Notes: a model not told the origin generated them from the sequence alone. Counted from the stretch's first letter, positions 1 through 10,313 are shown. The stretch: 64,000 nt of DNA from Halorarius litoreus (GCF_024362405.1 NZ_CP101454.1:372001-436000), one strand, 5' to 3'. A program made the numbers and translations.

Positions 1-402
1 GAGCGACGCGCTCCCTTCCTCGGCGTCCTCGCTGGACTCAACGAGGCTGTCCGCGTCCGGCAGCTCGCCGAACGCGAGGTCATCCGGACTGGCAACGTCG
101 TCGGTGGGCGCGCCGTCAGTGGCACCCGTGACCGAGCTGGCCGTCGAGTCGACCGTGTCGGTCGCTTGGTCGGTGGTATCCGAGACCCCGTCGTCCGTGC
201 CGAGCGTGTCGGTCGTCGAGTCGACCGTGTCGGCCACCGTGTCCGTCGTGTTGCTGATGAGTCCGCCGTCATCGTCGCTGTCGTCGCCCTCCAGCAGCCC
301 CCCGTCGTCGGGGGTCGCTGCGACCGGGGCGCTGAGCGTCGCGAGGACGACGACCAGCGCCAGAACGGTCGTGGTGAATCGCGTGAAACGGTTCCGTGGC
401 AT
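1..402 (-). CDS. Secreted acidic protein, partial (C-terminus outside window)
   Basis: The reading frame runs from an ATG at 402 down to base 1 without a stop (134 codons), so the C-terminus lies outside the window. The start MPRNRFTRFTTTV leads into a hydrophobic stretch (VLALVVVLATLSAPVAA), a Sec-type signal peptide with an AxA cleavage site near residue 30. What follows is low-complexity, rich in D, T, S and V, with repeated phrases such as DTVDST. This suggests an exported, probably unstructured or cell-surface linker protein. A TATA-like element lies at 457-464 in the right orientation. No domain is recognised. Confidence 0.65.
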   Translation of the reverse strand, partial: MPRNRFTRFTTTVLALVVVLATLSAPVAATPDDGGLLEGDDSDDDGGLISNTTDTVADTVDSTTDTLGTDDGVSDTTDQATDTVDSTASSVTGATDGAPTDDVASPDDLAFGELPDADSLVESSEDAEEGSASL

Positions 403-719
403 CTATCGTTCTGTCTCAACCACACCCACATTTCAGTTCTCCCGGGTATTCTGGGTTATTTATACAACAGTAATAAACTATCCTCGTATGAACGGTGATT
501 GCTTGTACATTGTGTCAACAATTGCCACGAGATATCACCGGGGACTTTTAGCCTGGAGAGATGTTCAATACATAAATCTCCCACCCGGTTCGGTGATCGA
601 GCCGTGGAGCCGGGGGCGGTCGACCTGCACAGGCTGGGGTGGCACCGAACCCCACGCGGGATGGCATCCGAAACCTTCAATTACACCACCGGGCTACGGT
701 TGAGTGCACACAGCAGGTC
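403..719. other. Intergenic region before tRNA-Val
   Basis: No credible gene is seen. It holds the minus-strand promoter at 457-464, an unusually AT-rich patch (about 440-580) and a weak inverted repeat ATTGT-N4-ACAAT at 509-522. The last 50 bases should contain the tRNA promoter, but no strong TATA is obvious there. Confidence 0.5.
457..464 (-). promoter_or_regulatory. TATA box of the secreted acidic protein
   Basis: Read on the minus strand this is TATAAATA, an almost ideal archaeal box A. It should place the transcript start near 431-438, giving a leader of about 30 nt before the ATG at 402. It sits in the most AT-rich stretch of the region. Confidence 0.5.
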
Positions 720-794
720 GGGTTCGTGGTCTAGGCTGGTTATGACACCTCCTTGACATGGAGGAGGCCGGCGGTTCAAATCCGCCCGAACCCA
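720..794 (+). tRNA. tRNA-Val (anticodon GAC)
   Basis: A complete cloverleaf can be drawn. The acceptor stem GGGTTCG (720-726) pairs with CGAACCC (787-793), followed by discriminator A at 794. The anticodon stem CCTCC (748-752) pairs with GGAGG (760-764), around loop TTGACAT with anticodon GAC at 755-757, which reads GUC and GUU valine codons. The T arm has the TTCAAAT loop. CCA is not encoded and no intron interrupts the anticodon loop. Confidence 0.95.
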
Positions 795-858
795 TTACTT
801 CTGCCGCGAGCAACACCGTGAGCGACGGGTGGGTCGTGCGTCTCGGGGTCGATGAAGG

Positions 859-1344
859 TTACTCTGCGGTACTCTCGAGGTGTCCCCCGAGTACCCACTT
901 CACGGCTTCGGACTGCTGTTCGACGCGGTCGTAATCCTCCTCTCGCAGCGCGGCCCCGATATCGTCCGTTAGCTGCTCGGGGACGCCGCTGGTCTCGGCA
1001 TCGAGCCCGTGGTCCAGTTCCTGAACCGCATCGAGGACCGAGTACGTGCTGGACACGCGCTCCATCACCTGCGTCACGGTTCGGCCCCGAACCGCGTTGT
1101 AGAACTGCATCACGCTGTCTGCCGTCCGGAGCGCATCCCTGACGGCGACGAACTGTTGGGTGAACAGGGGGTCGGCTGTCGGCTCAGGGGGCCACAAACT
1201 CACCGTGTTCTCGCCGGCCGCGTCGGTGGTCAGCCGGAGGACGAGCCCCGTATCGGTCCGTTCGAACTCGATTTCGTCGCGCGTCTGCGTCTCGAGCGAC
1301 CATCCCTGTGGGAGGTCGTCGAAGTCTCGTACGTTGAAATCCAT
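859..1344 (-). CDS. Haloarchaeal protein of unknown function (161 aa)
   Basis: The ATG at 1344 opens a 161-residue acidic, soluble protein with no signal peptide or membrane segment. The first 60 residues look like beta strands (DFNVRDFDD, IEFERTDTGLVLRL) and the rest like helices. No motif allows a function to be assigned. A TATA-like element (about 1365-1375, minus strand) gives a leaderless start, and a perfect 13-bp palindrome lies just upstream of it (1382-1394), suggesting specific regulation. Codon use resembles neighbouring genes. Confidence 0.7.
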   Translation of the reverse strand: MDFNVRDFDDLPQGWSLETQTRDEIEFERTDTGLVLRLTTDAAGENTVSLWPPEPTADPLFTQQFVAVRDALRTADSVMQFYNAVRGRTVTQVMERVSSTYSVLDAVQELDHGLDAETSGVPEQLTDDIGAALREEDYDRVEQQSEAVKWVLGGHLESTAE

Positions 1345-1381
1345 AGCTGGTTGCGTTTCGCGACCGGATAGCGATACTCGA

Positions 1382-1394
1382 CGTTACGGTAACG
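1382..1394. promoter_or_regulatory. 13-bp palindrome upstream of the 859-1344 gene
   Basis: CGTTAC and GTAACG flank a single central G, giving a perfect palindrome directly upstream of the putative minus-strand TATA element (about 1365-1375). This is where an archaeal dimeric regulator could touch the BRE/TATA. A second inverted repeat, TCAGTA-N5-TACTGA, lies at 1412-1428. Confidence 0.4.
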
Positions 1395-1639
1395 CCGTGA
1401 TAGTTCTATCTTCAGTACGGCTTACTGATTCGGTAGATACCACTCACGTCTCCGTCCGGCCGACGCCGACACCGAAGCCACGCGACCGGCACCCGGCTCA
1501 GGTGGACGACTCGTCCGTTTTCCGGGGGACCCCGCCGAAACGTTCGAGACCCCCCCGGTTGTAGAGCCACCTGTCGCTTCTGAGTGGGCATCAAGTTTCA
1601 AGAACGCTCGCGGCGAAGCGGAGTGAAGAGTGATATTAG

Positions 1640-2782
1640 ATGGATATTGAAGACATCGCGACCCGCGAGTTCAGCGAGGTCGACGTGGACGAACGGCTGG
1701 GCAAGGTCCGGTCCCTGTTAGAGCGAGAGAACCTCAAGGGCATCATCGTCACCGGCGACGGTGAGTACGCCGGGGTCATCACCGAGAAACAGCTGTTGCA
1801 GTCGCACGTCGAAGACAACACGAAGGCGGGTGCGATGATGCGGACGGCCCCGCGGGTGAGTCGCGAGGACGACGTCCGCGACGTCGCGCGCGTCCTCGTC
1901 GAGGGTGGCGTGAAGGTCGCGCCGGTGTTCGAGAACGGCTCGCTGTGGGGCATCGTCACCGCCGACGCCATCCTCGAGGCGGTCCTCGACAACCTCGACG
2001 TCCTCACGGTTCACGATATCTACTCCGAGGACGTCATCTCGCTGCCCGAAGACGCCACCATCGGGCAGGTCATCAACAAGATGCGCGAGAACGGGATCTC
2101 CCGGCTCCCCGTCCTGAACGAGAACGGCTACCTCTCGGGGATGGTCACCACCCACGACGTCGTCGACGTCGTCGTCCGCGACATGAACAAGGCGACGACT
2201 GGCGACCGCGCGGGTGACATCGAGCGCATCCTCGACATCCCGGTGTACGACGTGATGAACAGCCCCGTCGAGACCGCGACGGTCACCACCAGCGTCCGCG
2301 ATGCCGTCGAGGGGATGCTCAACGGCGACTACGGCGGGCTCGTCATCACCCCGGACGACGACGACCGGCTCGTCGCCGGCATCCTCACCAAGACCGACGT
2401 CCTCCGGGCGCTCACCTACACCGAGGAGGACCACATGGACGTGCAGATCACGAACGTCGACGCGATGGACACCCTCACGCGCGAGGAGGTCCGCACCTCC
2501 ATCGAAGAGGTCGTCGACAAGTACCAGGACATGCAGGTGCAGCACGCGCACGTCCGGTTCAACCAGCACAAGGAGAAGCTCCGGGGGACGCCGCTCATCT
2601 ACTGTCAGATTCGCCTCCGGACGAACGTCGGGCAGGTCGCCGGCACCGGCGAGGGCTACGGCGCCGACTCCGCGTTCCGCGTCGCACTCGACAAGCTCGA
2701 GCGCAACGTCATCGAGCTGAAGGGCGTCCAGGCGGACGAGGAGTACGAGGGGCAGCTCCTCCGGAAGCTCGGCGAGCTGTAG
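1640..2782 (+). CDS. Four-CBS-domain protein with C-terminal HPF/RaiA-like domain
   Basis: Of the 380 residues, about 1-265 form four tandem CBS domains (two Bateman modules). The typical phrases recur: GIIVTGDGEYAGVIT, VAPVFENGSLWGIVT, RLPVLNENGYLSGMVT and GLVITPDDDDRLVAGILT. CBS pairs usually bind adenine nucleotides. Residues about 275-380 (HAHVRFNQHKEK, then a glycine-rich GTGEGYGADSAF, then ALDKLERNVIELKG) resemble the ribosome hibernation promoting factor fold. The inferred role is an energy-sensing ribosome or translation regulator. The CBS call is firm; the HPF-like tail rests on pattern resemblance only. The next gene (2787) is convergent. Confidence 0.8.
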   Translation: MDIEDIATREFSEVDVDERLGKVRSLLERENLKGIIVTGDGEYAGVITEKQLLQSHVEDNTKAGAMMRTAPRVSREDDVRDVARVLVEGGVKVAPVFENGSLWGIVTADAILEAVLDNLDVLTVHDIYSEDVISLPEDATIGQVINKMRENGISRLPVLNENGYLSGMVTTHDVVDVVVRDMNKATTGDRAGDIERILDIPVYDVMNSPVETATVTTSVRDAVEGMLNGDYGGLVITPDDDDRLVAGILTKTDVLRALTYTEEDHMDVQITNVDAMDTLTREEVRTSIEEVVDKYQDMQVQHAHVRFNQHKEKLRGTPLIYCQIRLRTNVGQVAGTGEGYGADSAFRVALDKLERNVIELKGVQADEEYEGQLLRKLGEL

Positions 2783-2786
2783 GCCC

Positions 2787-3119
2787 TCACCGCACCAGTT
2801 CTTCGGTCGTGTCGAACACCTGCAGCAGCGAGTCGAACCGTCGGCCACAGTCGTAGCCAGCGTCGGTGTCCTGCACTACGCAGGCGGATTCGAGCTTCGG
2901 GAGGTGTCGCGCCGACAGCTCGATCTCGACCTCGCGTTCGGCCAGGTCACGCGGTCGGGCCGACGGCTCCGGATGGTCGCGAGCGGCGACCAACCGCGCC
3001 AGTTCCGTCGTCGAGAGCGGTGCGGCCTCCGCCAGCGCGGCGACCGCCGCGCGTCGCACCGGGTGAGCCAGTAGCTCGTGGGCCGTCCGGGCGTCGAGGT
3101 CGCAGTCTGACGGCGGCAC
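2787..3119 (-). CDS. Winged-helix protein, DUF7344 type
   Basis: This 110-residue protein starts at GTG (3119). Its pattern is the haloarchaeal DUF7344 winged helix: a first helix LLAHPVRRAAVAALAE, a recognition region LSTTELARLVAAR, then LSARHLPKLESACVVQ leading into the wing. Such proteins are presumed DNA-binding regulators, and the target is unknown. A TTTTAAGC-type TATA lies on the minus strand at about 3150-3162, which implies a short leader. No metal-binding cluster is visible. Confidence 0.7.
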   Translation of the reverse strand: MPPSDCDLDARTAHELLAHPVRRAAVAALAEAAPLSTTELARLVAARDHPEPSARPRDLAEREVEIELSARHLPKLESACVVQDTDAGYDCGRRFDSLLQVFDTTEELVR

Positions 3120-3179
3120 CGTAGGTACGTCAGACGACTTTCGAACGGGGGCTTAAAAGCGTGACGCCGGCCGGCACGC

Positions 3180-3605
3180 TCACCGGACCACCGTCACCGG
3201 GACGTGCGCGCGGCGGACGACAGCCTCGGCGACGCTCCCGAGGAGGATGCGCGAGACACCCTTGCGGCCGTGACTCCCCATGATGATCTGGTCGACCCCG
3301 TGGTCGTCGGCGAACTCGACGATGACGCGGGAGGGCTGGCCGACCTCGACCTCGGTCCGGAGGTCCACGCCCGGCGGTGCGTCGGCGCGAGCGGTCTCGA
3401 ACAGCTCGTCGGCCGCCTCCTCGGCGTCGTCGTACCACTCCTCGGAGAACGACGGGATGCCCGCCTGTGCGCCGTAGCCCGCCCGTGTCGGGTTGATGAC
3501 GTGGAGGAGCGTCACCCGCGCGTCCGGGAACTGCTCGTAGGCGAACGCGACGGCCGCGTTCGCGGGCTCCGAGCCGTCGATGGGGACCAGCAGATGTTTG
3601 TCCAT
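3180..3605 (-). CDS. Universal stress protein, UspA family
   Basis: A 141-residue single Usp domain. It opens with HLLVPIDGSEPANAAVAFA and closes with the ATP-binding signature GSHGRKGVSRILLGSVAEAV...VPVTVVR, i.e. the G-2x-G-9x-G(S) type. The family is cytosolic, often dimeric and frequently ATP-binding; its cellular role is rarely known. It is transcribed in the same direction as herA upstream but is 46 bp away, so co-transcription is possible but not required. Confidence 0.92.
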   Translation of the reverse strand: MDKHLLVPIDGSEPANAAVAFAYEQFPDARVTLLHVINPTRAGYGAQAGIPSFSEEWYDDAEEAADELFETARADAPPGVDLRTEVEVGQPSRVIVEFADDHGVDQIIMGSHGRKGVSRILLGSVAEAVVRRAHVPVTVVR

Positions 3606-3651
3606 AGTTGACAGTTGGCAATCTGTGACAAAAAGGTTCGCGGCCCGGCGG

Positions 3652-5457
3652 TCAGTCGCGGCCGTGGCGGGTGAGGCAGTTCGGGAGCCCGACGACCTCC
3701 ACCGGCTCGGAGTTGTCCGGCGAGTAGACGGCCATCTGCCCCTTCTCGAAGTACGGCACCTTCCCCTCCAGCGAAGCGGGGATGTTGACCGACTTGATGG
3801 CGTCCTCGTCGCCCAGATTCAGCACGACCGTCGTGTTCACCTGCTTGAACACGGGGTCCGCGATGTCCTGTGGGTCCTGCGTGATGAGGAACAAGCCGAG
3901 CCGCTCCTTGCGGCCCTGTTTGGCCGCCTCGGAGAACTTCCCGATGACCTTCCGCGCCTGGACGCTGTCCGCGTCGGTGAGGAAGTTGTGGGCCTCGTCC
4001 ATCCCCAGTACGAGCGGCGTCTCCTTCACGCGGTCGAACCGCGGGTCGTTCGAGAGCTTCTCGTCGACGAGCAGGGAGGCGAGCGCCAGCACGACCGTCG
4101 TCGTCTTCCGCGAGTCGTTGACGTGATAGGTGGGGACGGTCGTGAGTCCCCCGGGGCGGACGAACTCGTGGACGAGGTCGGTGATGGGGGGCGCGTTCTG
4201 GTCGAACACCGCCCCGAAGCCGTACGTCTTCCGCTTCACCGCGTCGTACGTCGCCTCGTGGACGCGACCGGACTCGTGGAGCTCTTCTCTGAGAGCGGGG
4301 TCGTCGAGGAACGACCGGAACTGCTCGTACGTCCCGTCGTCGCCGTGCTGGCGGAAGAACCGGTCGAGCAACTGCTGGAGCGCCGGATACTGGTTGTCGT
4401 TGAGCCCGCCGCCCGCGACGAGCCACGGGCGCGAGCGGACCATCGAGAACGGGACGGTGAACTCCACCTGCTCGGCGCGGTGGTGGCTCGCGGCGTACGT
4501 CGAGTCGCCCACGACCGGAACGAACGCCTTCGTGTCGGCGTGCCCGCCGTGTTTGACGCCCTCGCGCTCGATGCGTCGGGCGAACTCCGGTGAGTAGTCG
4601 CCGTCGTCGTGCATCTGGGCGTACTCGTCCTGCGGGTCGAACTGCACGACCGCCACACCCGGCGTGCGACCGTCGCTCATCTCGTAGGTGCGCCCGAGAT
4701 ACTGCCGGAGGATGTTCTTCGAGGCGTGGGTCTTCCCCGACCCCGTCCCGCCGGCGACGAGCGTGTGACGGAAGACGAGCGGGTCGCCCGAGTCGTAGTC
4801 GTCCTTCAGGCGGTAGTCGACCGTCGGCGGCTCCGCCGCCGTCTGCACTTTCTCGCCACCCACGGCGAGATGCCCGAGGAACACCCCCTCTTCGGGGACC
4901 TTGAGCCCGGTCTTCACCTCGGTCTTGTCCTCGGCCTGCCGCACCACGGTCTCGGGCTTGGGGACGCGGTCGGCCATCCGGCGTTTGAGCTCCCCACCAT
5001 CCTCGTAGAGGACGGCGACGGGCTCCAGCGACGCCATGAACTTGTAGTCGGCCTCGTCGATGCCGTCGCTCCGCATCGCGCGGCGGGCGTGAATCTCGGT
5101 GGCGTCGTCGGCGCGGAACTCCTGGGCGTACTCGAGGGTGACGATGCGGCAGAACAGCCGCTCCCCGTCGGGATAGTCGGCGACCAGATAGGACCCGACG
5201 CGGACGTCCGAGCGGTTCTTCACCGTCACGTACGCGCGGATGCGCGTCTCGTCCTCGTCCTCGCCGATGGAGAGCCCCTCGGCGGCCGAGAGGGTGCCGA
5301 CGCCGCGGTCCCGGCCCACCGGCGACACCGACAGCTCCTCGAACTCGTCTGTGGCCCGGTCGCCGGGGTCGTCAGCCATCGCAGTGTCGTCGGTCGGTTC
5401 CGACGCGTCGCCGTCGTCGTCGGGTTCGAAGTCGGAGAAGTCGCCGAGGTCGGACAT
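3652..5457 (-). CDS. herA: HerA family DNA translocase/helicase
   Basis: 601 residues from ATG 5457. A longer reading to 5535 lacks coding character, and a TATA (about 5480-5491, minus strand) supports the shorter start. An acidic N-terminal tail (1-60) is followed by a HAS-barrel (about 70-200), Walker A GGTGSGKT (236-243), Walker B in LVLGMDEAHNF, and the sensor-like LFLITQDPQD. HerA hexamers work with the nuclease NurA in 5'-strand resection of double-strand breaks, alongside Mre11-Rad50. nurA lies 446 bp upstream on the same strand, with a small gene on the other strand in between. Confidence 0.92.
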   Translation of the reverse strand: MSDLGDFSDFEPDDDGDASEPTDDTAMADDPGDRATDEFEELSVSPVGRDRGVGTLSAAEGLSIGEDEDETRIRAYVTVKNRSDVRVGSYLVADYPDGERLFCRIVTLEYAQEFRADDATEIHARRAMRSDGIDEADYKFMASLEPVAVLYEDGGELKRRMADRVPKPETVVRQAEDKTEVKTGLKVPEEGVFLGHLAVGGEKVQTAAEPPTVDYRLKDDYDSGDPLVFRHTLVAGGTGSGKTHASKNILRQYLGRTYEMSDGRTPGVAVVQFDPQDEYAQMHDDGDYSPEFARRIEREGVKHGGHADTKAFVPVVGDSTYAASHHRAEQVEFTVPFSMVRSRPWLVAGGGLNDNQYPALQQLLDRFFRQHGDDGTYEQFRSFLDDPALREELHESGRVHEATYDAVKRKTYGFGAVFDQNAPPITDLVHEFVRPGGLTTVPTYHVNDSRKTTTVVLALASLLVDEKLSNDPRFDRVKETPLVLGMDEAHNFLTDADSVQARKVIGKFSEAAKQGRKERLGLFLITQDPQDIADPVFKQVNTTVVLNLGDEDAIKSVNIPASLEGKVPYFEKGQMAVYSPDNSEPVEVVGLPNCLTRHGRD

Positions 5458-5562
5458 GCGCCAGCGTGGGGGCTGCTCCGGTAAAAACCCACCCGAGCCG
5501 GGGTGGAAGTGGTCGCACCCCACCCCCGCGAGCATATACGGCTTCGATACGTAGGCAGGTCC

Positions 5563-5907
5563 ATGCTACTGATTCGGGGGAACGCCGGGGGCACGGCGCT
5601 GACGGGCACGCTGTACGAGCGCGGCGAGGAGCCACCGTCGTTCAAGGGTGCACCGGACGAGGGGGCACCGTACGTCTGGGTCTGCGACGCCTTCTACGAG
5701 GTCGAGAGCGGCGGCCAGGTCCAGAAGCTCGGCGACCGCGAGCTCCGCGTCGCGTTCGAGACGCCGATGCCACGCGGCTTCGAGACGAAACAGCAGGCCA
5801 TCGAGGCCGCCAAGGAGCACGTCCGCACGCAGTTCGCACGCCTCGGCGTCGTCGAGGACAGCGTCGCCGTCGAGGTCGTGAAAGAGGAGCCGGGTATCGA
5901 GCCCTAG
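5563..5907 (+). CDS. Small conserved haloarchaeal protein (DUF7113-like) between herA and nurA
   Basis: 114 residues from ATG 5563. A TATA (CATATAC, about 5533-5539) 26 nt upstream implies a leaderless transcript divergent from herA. The protein begins MLLIRGNAGGTALTG, continues APYVWVCDAFYEVESGG and ends in a mixed alpha/beta segment. From memory it fits the haloarchaeal family DUF7113; no function is known to me. Its TAG shares 4 bp (CTAG, 5904-5907) with the nurA stop on the opposite strand. Its place between the two subunits of a repair complex suggests a link to resection, but this is inference. Confidence 0.8.
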   Translation: MLLIRGNAGGTALTGTLYERGEEPPSFKGAPDEGAPYVWVCDAFYEVESGGQVQKLGDRELRVAFETPMPRGFETKQQAIEAAKEHVRTQFARLGVVEDSVAVEVVKEEPGIEP

Positions 5908-7160
5908 TAGTCGAACGCGCCCCAGCGGTCGTCGTTGTAGTCGGTCTCTATCTCGGAGTCGAACGCCGTCTCCAGCGAGCGCCGCAGCGCGGTCGTCTCT
6001 CTGTGGCCGATCTTCGCGAGCGAGTCGGCCTTCCCGACGGCCTCGGGCGGGCCGCGCTCGACGGCGATACCCTTGAGGACGTGCCGGAGCAGGTCCTCGC
6101 GGAGGTCGGCGTCCTCGGTGAACGCGCGGGGGGCCTCGACCCGGTAGATGGTGTCGGTCCGCGGGTCGTACACCATCGAGAACGTGACCTCGTAGTCCGC
6201 GGGGTCGCGCACCCGCTCGACGCCGTACGGGAGGTCCGTCGCCGAGAGCGTGCCGTCCGTCCCCCCGCGCGAGACGAACCAGTTGGTGAACGTGAGTTCG
6301 TCCGTCTCGCGAGTCCAGACCCCCTCGTCGAACGCGCCACGTTCGAGCACCTGCGAGAAGAACGCCGCGTCGTTGAGCCACGGCGCGTTCCCCTCGCGCT
6401 GGCGAACGGTGCGCGTGACGAGCCGGCTCGCGGGGTTCTTCACGAAGCCTATCAGGGGAACGTCCTGCTCGATGAACCGCTCGACCATCCGGACGTAGCT
6501 CTGGATGATGCGCTGGGGCTGTTCTTCCTCGCGGAGGAGTTCACCCAGTTCGGGGTCACGGTTCGCCCACGTCAGGAGTCCTTTGGGGTAGATGGGGCCG
6601 TCCATCACGAGCAGGTCGTCGACCTCCGGGGCGTTGTCGCGGGCGTGGGTGATCTCGGCGAGGTAGAGCGCGAGTTCGTGGACGACGGCGGTCATCGACC
6701 GGTCGACCTGTGGGACGTGCAGGAGTCGCTGGCGGACGTAGCCCGCGTCGTCCATGTGCCAATCGTTGTCGAGCGCGACCGTCACGTCGTTCGAGTGGAC
6801 CGCGACGACCATCGTCCGCCCTCGATGGAGTTCGAGGTCGGAGGGGACCTTGCTCATCGCGGCCTGCGCCACGTCGACGACGAGGCCGTTCTTGAACGTC
6901 GTCGGGTTGATGGTGCCCGAGTCGAGGCCGTGACTGGTCGGGAAGCGGTCGGCCTCCAACGACACGTCTTCGATGTCGACGCGGCGGCGCCGCTGCTCGC
7001 CCATCGGCTCGATGATGGGCTCGCCGTCGGCGTACAGCGGGTCGAGATACTCGTTCCAGACGGTCGCCGCGAAGTCCCGGTGTTCGTCCTCGTCGACCGT
7101 GCGCTGGACGCGGCCGGCCAGCCGCGAGATGGCCTTGAAGTGCACCGGGTCGAGCGTCAT
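5904..7160 (-). CDS. nurA: DNA repair nuclease NurA
   Basis: 418 residues from ATG 7160. The frame stays open much further upstream, but that part is antisense to gpmI, and a T-rich TATA at about 7186-7193 supports this start. NurA-type acidic motifs are visible: NGLVVDVAQAAMS followed by MVVAVHSNDVT in the first half, and LLVMDGPIYPKG in the middle, which matches the second NurA metal-binding Asp. NurA is a toroidal 5'-3' exo/endonuclease that docks on HerA, and the nearby herA supports the call. Confidence 0.88.
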   Translation of the reverse strand: MTLDPVHFKAISRLAGRVQRTVDEDEHRDFAATVWNEYLDPLYADGEPIIEPMGEQRRRRVDIEDVSLEADRFPTSHGLDSGTINPTTFKNGLVVDVAQAAMSKVPSDLELHRGRTMVVAVHSNDVTVALDNDWHMDDAGYVRQRLLHVPQVDRSMTAVVHELALYLAEITHARDNAPEVDDLLVMDGPIYPKGLLTWANRDPELGELLREEEQPQRIIQSYVRMVERFIEQDVPLIGFVKNPASRLVTRTVRQREGNAPWLNDAAFFSQVLERGAFDEGVWTRETDELTFTNWFVSRGGTDGTLSATDLPYGVERVRDPADYEVTFSMVYDPRTDTIYRVEAPRAFTEDADLREDLLRHVLKGIAVERGPPEAVGKADSLAKIGHRETTALRRSLETAFDSEIETDYNDDRWGAFDY

Positions 7161-7253
7161 AGCCGTGCCGTGGATGGGTGGCGACAAAAAAGGCGCGGCA
7201 CAGCCACCTGGGTTTCGAACCGTACTTACGCGGGGGCGAACTGCACACACGCA

Positions 7254-8783
<1,530 letters not shown>

Positions 8784-10313
8784 TTATCGGTAGACGACGT
8801 CGCCACCGACGAGCGTCATCGCGACGTCGATGTCGGCGATTCTCTCGTCGGCGACGGCCCACGGCGACTCGTCGAGCACCACGAGGTCCCCACGTTTCCC
8901 GACCTCGACGGTTCCCAGTTCGTCCGCCTCGCCAGCGGCGTACGCCGCGCCGTGGGTGTACGCCCGCAGCGCCTCGGTCACCGAGAGCCGCTGGCTCGCA
9001 TCGGGGGCGGTGACGGCCTGCTCGATGCCGAACAGTGGGTCCATCGGCATGCAGTCGGAACCGAACGCCAGCGGCACGCCCGCGTCGAGCAGTTCGCGGA
9101 AGGGCATGACGTCGCCACGACGGTCACCGAGTCGGGCGTCGTACAGGCCGTCGTCCCGCGCCCACTTCAGGAAGTTCGGCTGGACCGACGCAACTGCCCC
9201 GACCTCGGCGAACCGCTCGACGAGGTCGCCCGTGAGGAGTTCGGCGTGCTCGACGCGGTGGCGGGCGGCGGCGGCGGCGTACTCGGAAAACACGTCGAGG
9301 ACGCCCGCGACCGCGGCATCGCCGATGGCGTGGGCGGTGAACTGGAGGCCGGCGTCGTGCGCAGTCGCCACGAACTCGTCGAGCGCGTCGGGATCGACGA
9401 CCCACTTGCCGTCCGTCTCGCCGTCGGGTGCGTCGGCGTACGGCTCGCGGAGTTTGGCCGTGCGCCCGCCGAACGTCCCGTCGGTGTAGGTCTTGATGGC
9501 GCCGGTGCGGACCATGGCGCTCCCGTGGCCCGTCTGGAGGCCGGTGTCGACGACGCTGTCGAGGTGCGTCGTCCAGTAGTTGATTCGGGTTCGGAGGGTG
9601 AGGTCGCCCGCGGCGTCGAGGGCGCGGTAGACACGGGGCTTGTGCGAGTCGCGACACATGTCGTGGACGCCCGTGACGCCGAGTTCGTTCGCGCGCTCTT
9701 GTGCGGCGACGACGAGGTCGCGCGTCTCCGCATAGTCAGGCTCGGTCGCCTCGAACAGCGGGTCGACGGCCTCCTCGACGACGACGCCGGTGGGCTCACC
9801 ACCCTCGGTCTCGACGTCGCCGTCGGGCATCTCGTCGCCGTAGCGGTCGAGCGCCGCCGCGTTCACGGAGGCGGTATGCATGTCCTCGCGGAACGCGATG
9901 ACCGGCCGGGTCTCCGAGACGGAATCGAGGTCCTCGCGCGTGAGGTAGCGGGTCTCGTTCCACGTCGACTCGTCGTAGCCGTAGCCGACCACGAGGCCGT
10001 CGGTCTCCTCGGCGCGGGCACGGAGCCGGTCGACGGCCTCAGCGGGCGAGCCGGCCCTCCGAAGGTCAGCGTGGACGAGATGCTGGCCGACCATCTCCAG
10101 GTGGGTGTGGGCGTCGATGAACCCGGGGAGAACGACGTTCCCCTCGCAGTCGACGACGTCGGTGGCGACTCCCTCCAGAAACGCGACCTCGTAGGCGCTG
10201 CCGACGCGGACGATGCGGCCGTCGCGGACGGCGACCGCCTCGTGCGTCTCGTCGGGCTCCGCGAGCGTGTGGACCTCGGCGTTCGTCAGGATGCGGTCCG
10301 CGGGTGCAGGCAT
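8784..10313 (-). CDS. Metal-dependent amidohydrolase, YtcJ-like (amidohydrolase 3)
   Basis: 509 residues from ATG 10313. Markers of the cyclic amidohydrolase superfamily occur in order: FIDAHTHLEM (HxH metal site), IKTYTDGTFGGRTA, FTAHAIGDAAV, HRVEHAELL, SVQPNFLKWA, and FGSDCMPMDPLFGIEQAV with the late metal Asp. The C-terminal beta sandwich GTVEVGKRGDLVVLDE is typical. YtcJ-like enzymes act on exocyclic amide or C-N bonds and the substrate is usually unknown; the context (gpmI, a membrane protein) does not help. Probably cytosolic. Confidence 0.85.
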   Translation of the reverse strand: MPAPADRILTNAEVHTLAEPDETHEAVAVRDGRIVRVGSAYEVAFLEGVATDVVDCEGNVVLPGFIDAHTHLEMVGQHLVHADLRRAGSPAEAVDRLRARAEETDGLVVGYGYDESTWNETRYLTREDLDSVSETRPVIAFREDMHTASVNAAALDRYGDEMPDGDVETEGGEPTGVVVEEAVDPLFEATEPDYAETRDLVVAAQERANELGVTGVHDMCRDSHKPRVYRALDAAGDLTLRTRINYWTTHLDSVVDTGLQTGHGSAMVRTGAIKTYTDGTFGGRTAKLREPYADAPDGETDGKWVVDPDALDEFVATAHDAGLQFTAHAIGDAAVAGVLDVFSEYAAAAARHRVEHAELLTGDLVERFAEVGAVASVQPNFLKWARDDGLYDARLGDRRGDVMPFRELLDAGVPLAFGSDCMPMDPLFGIEQAVTAPDASQRLSVTEALRAYTHGAAYAAGEADELGTVEVGKRGDLVVLDESPWAVADERIADIDVAMTLVGGDVVYR

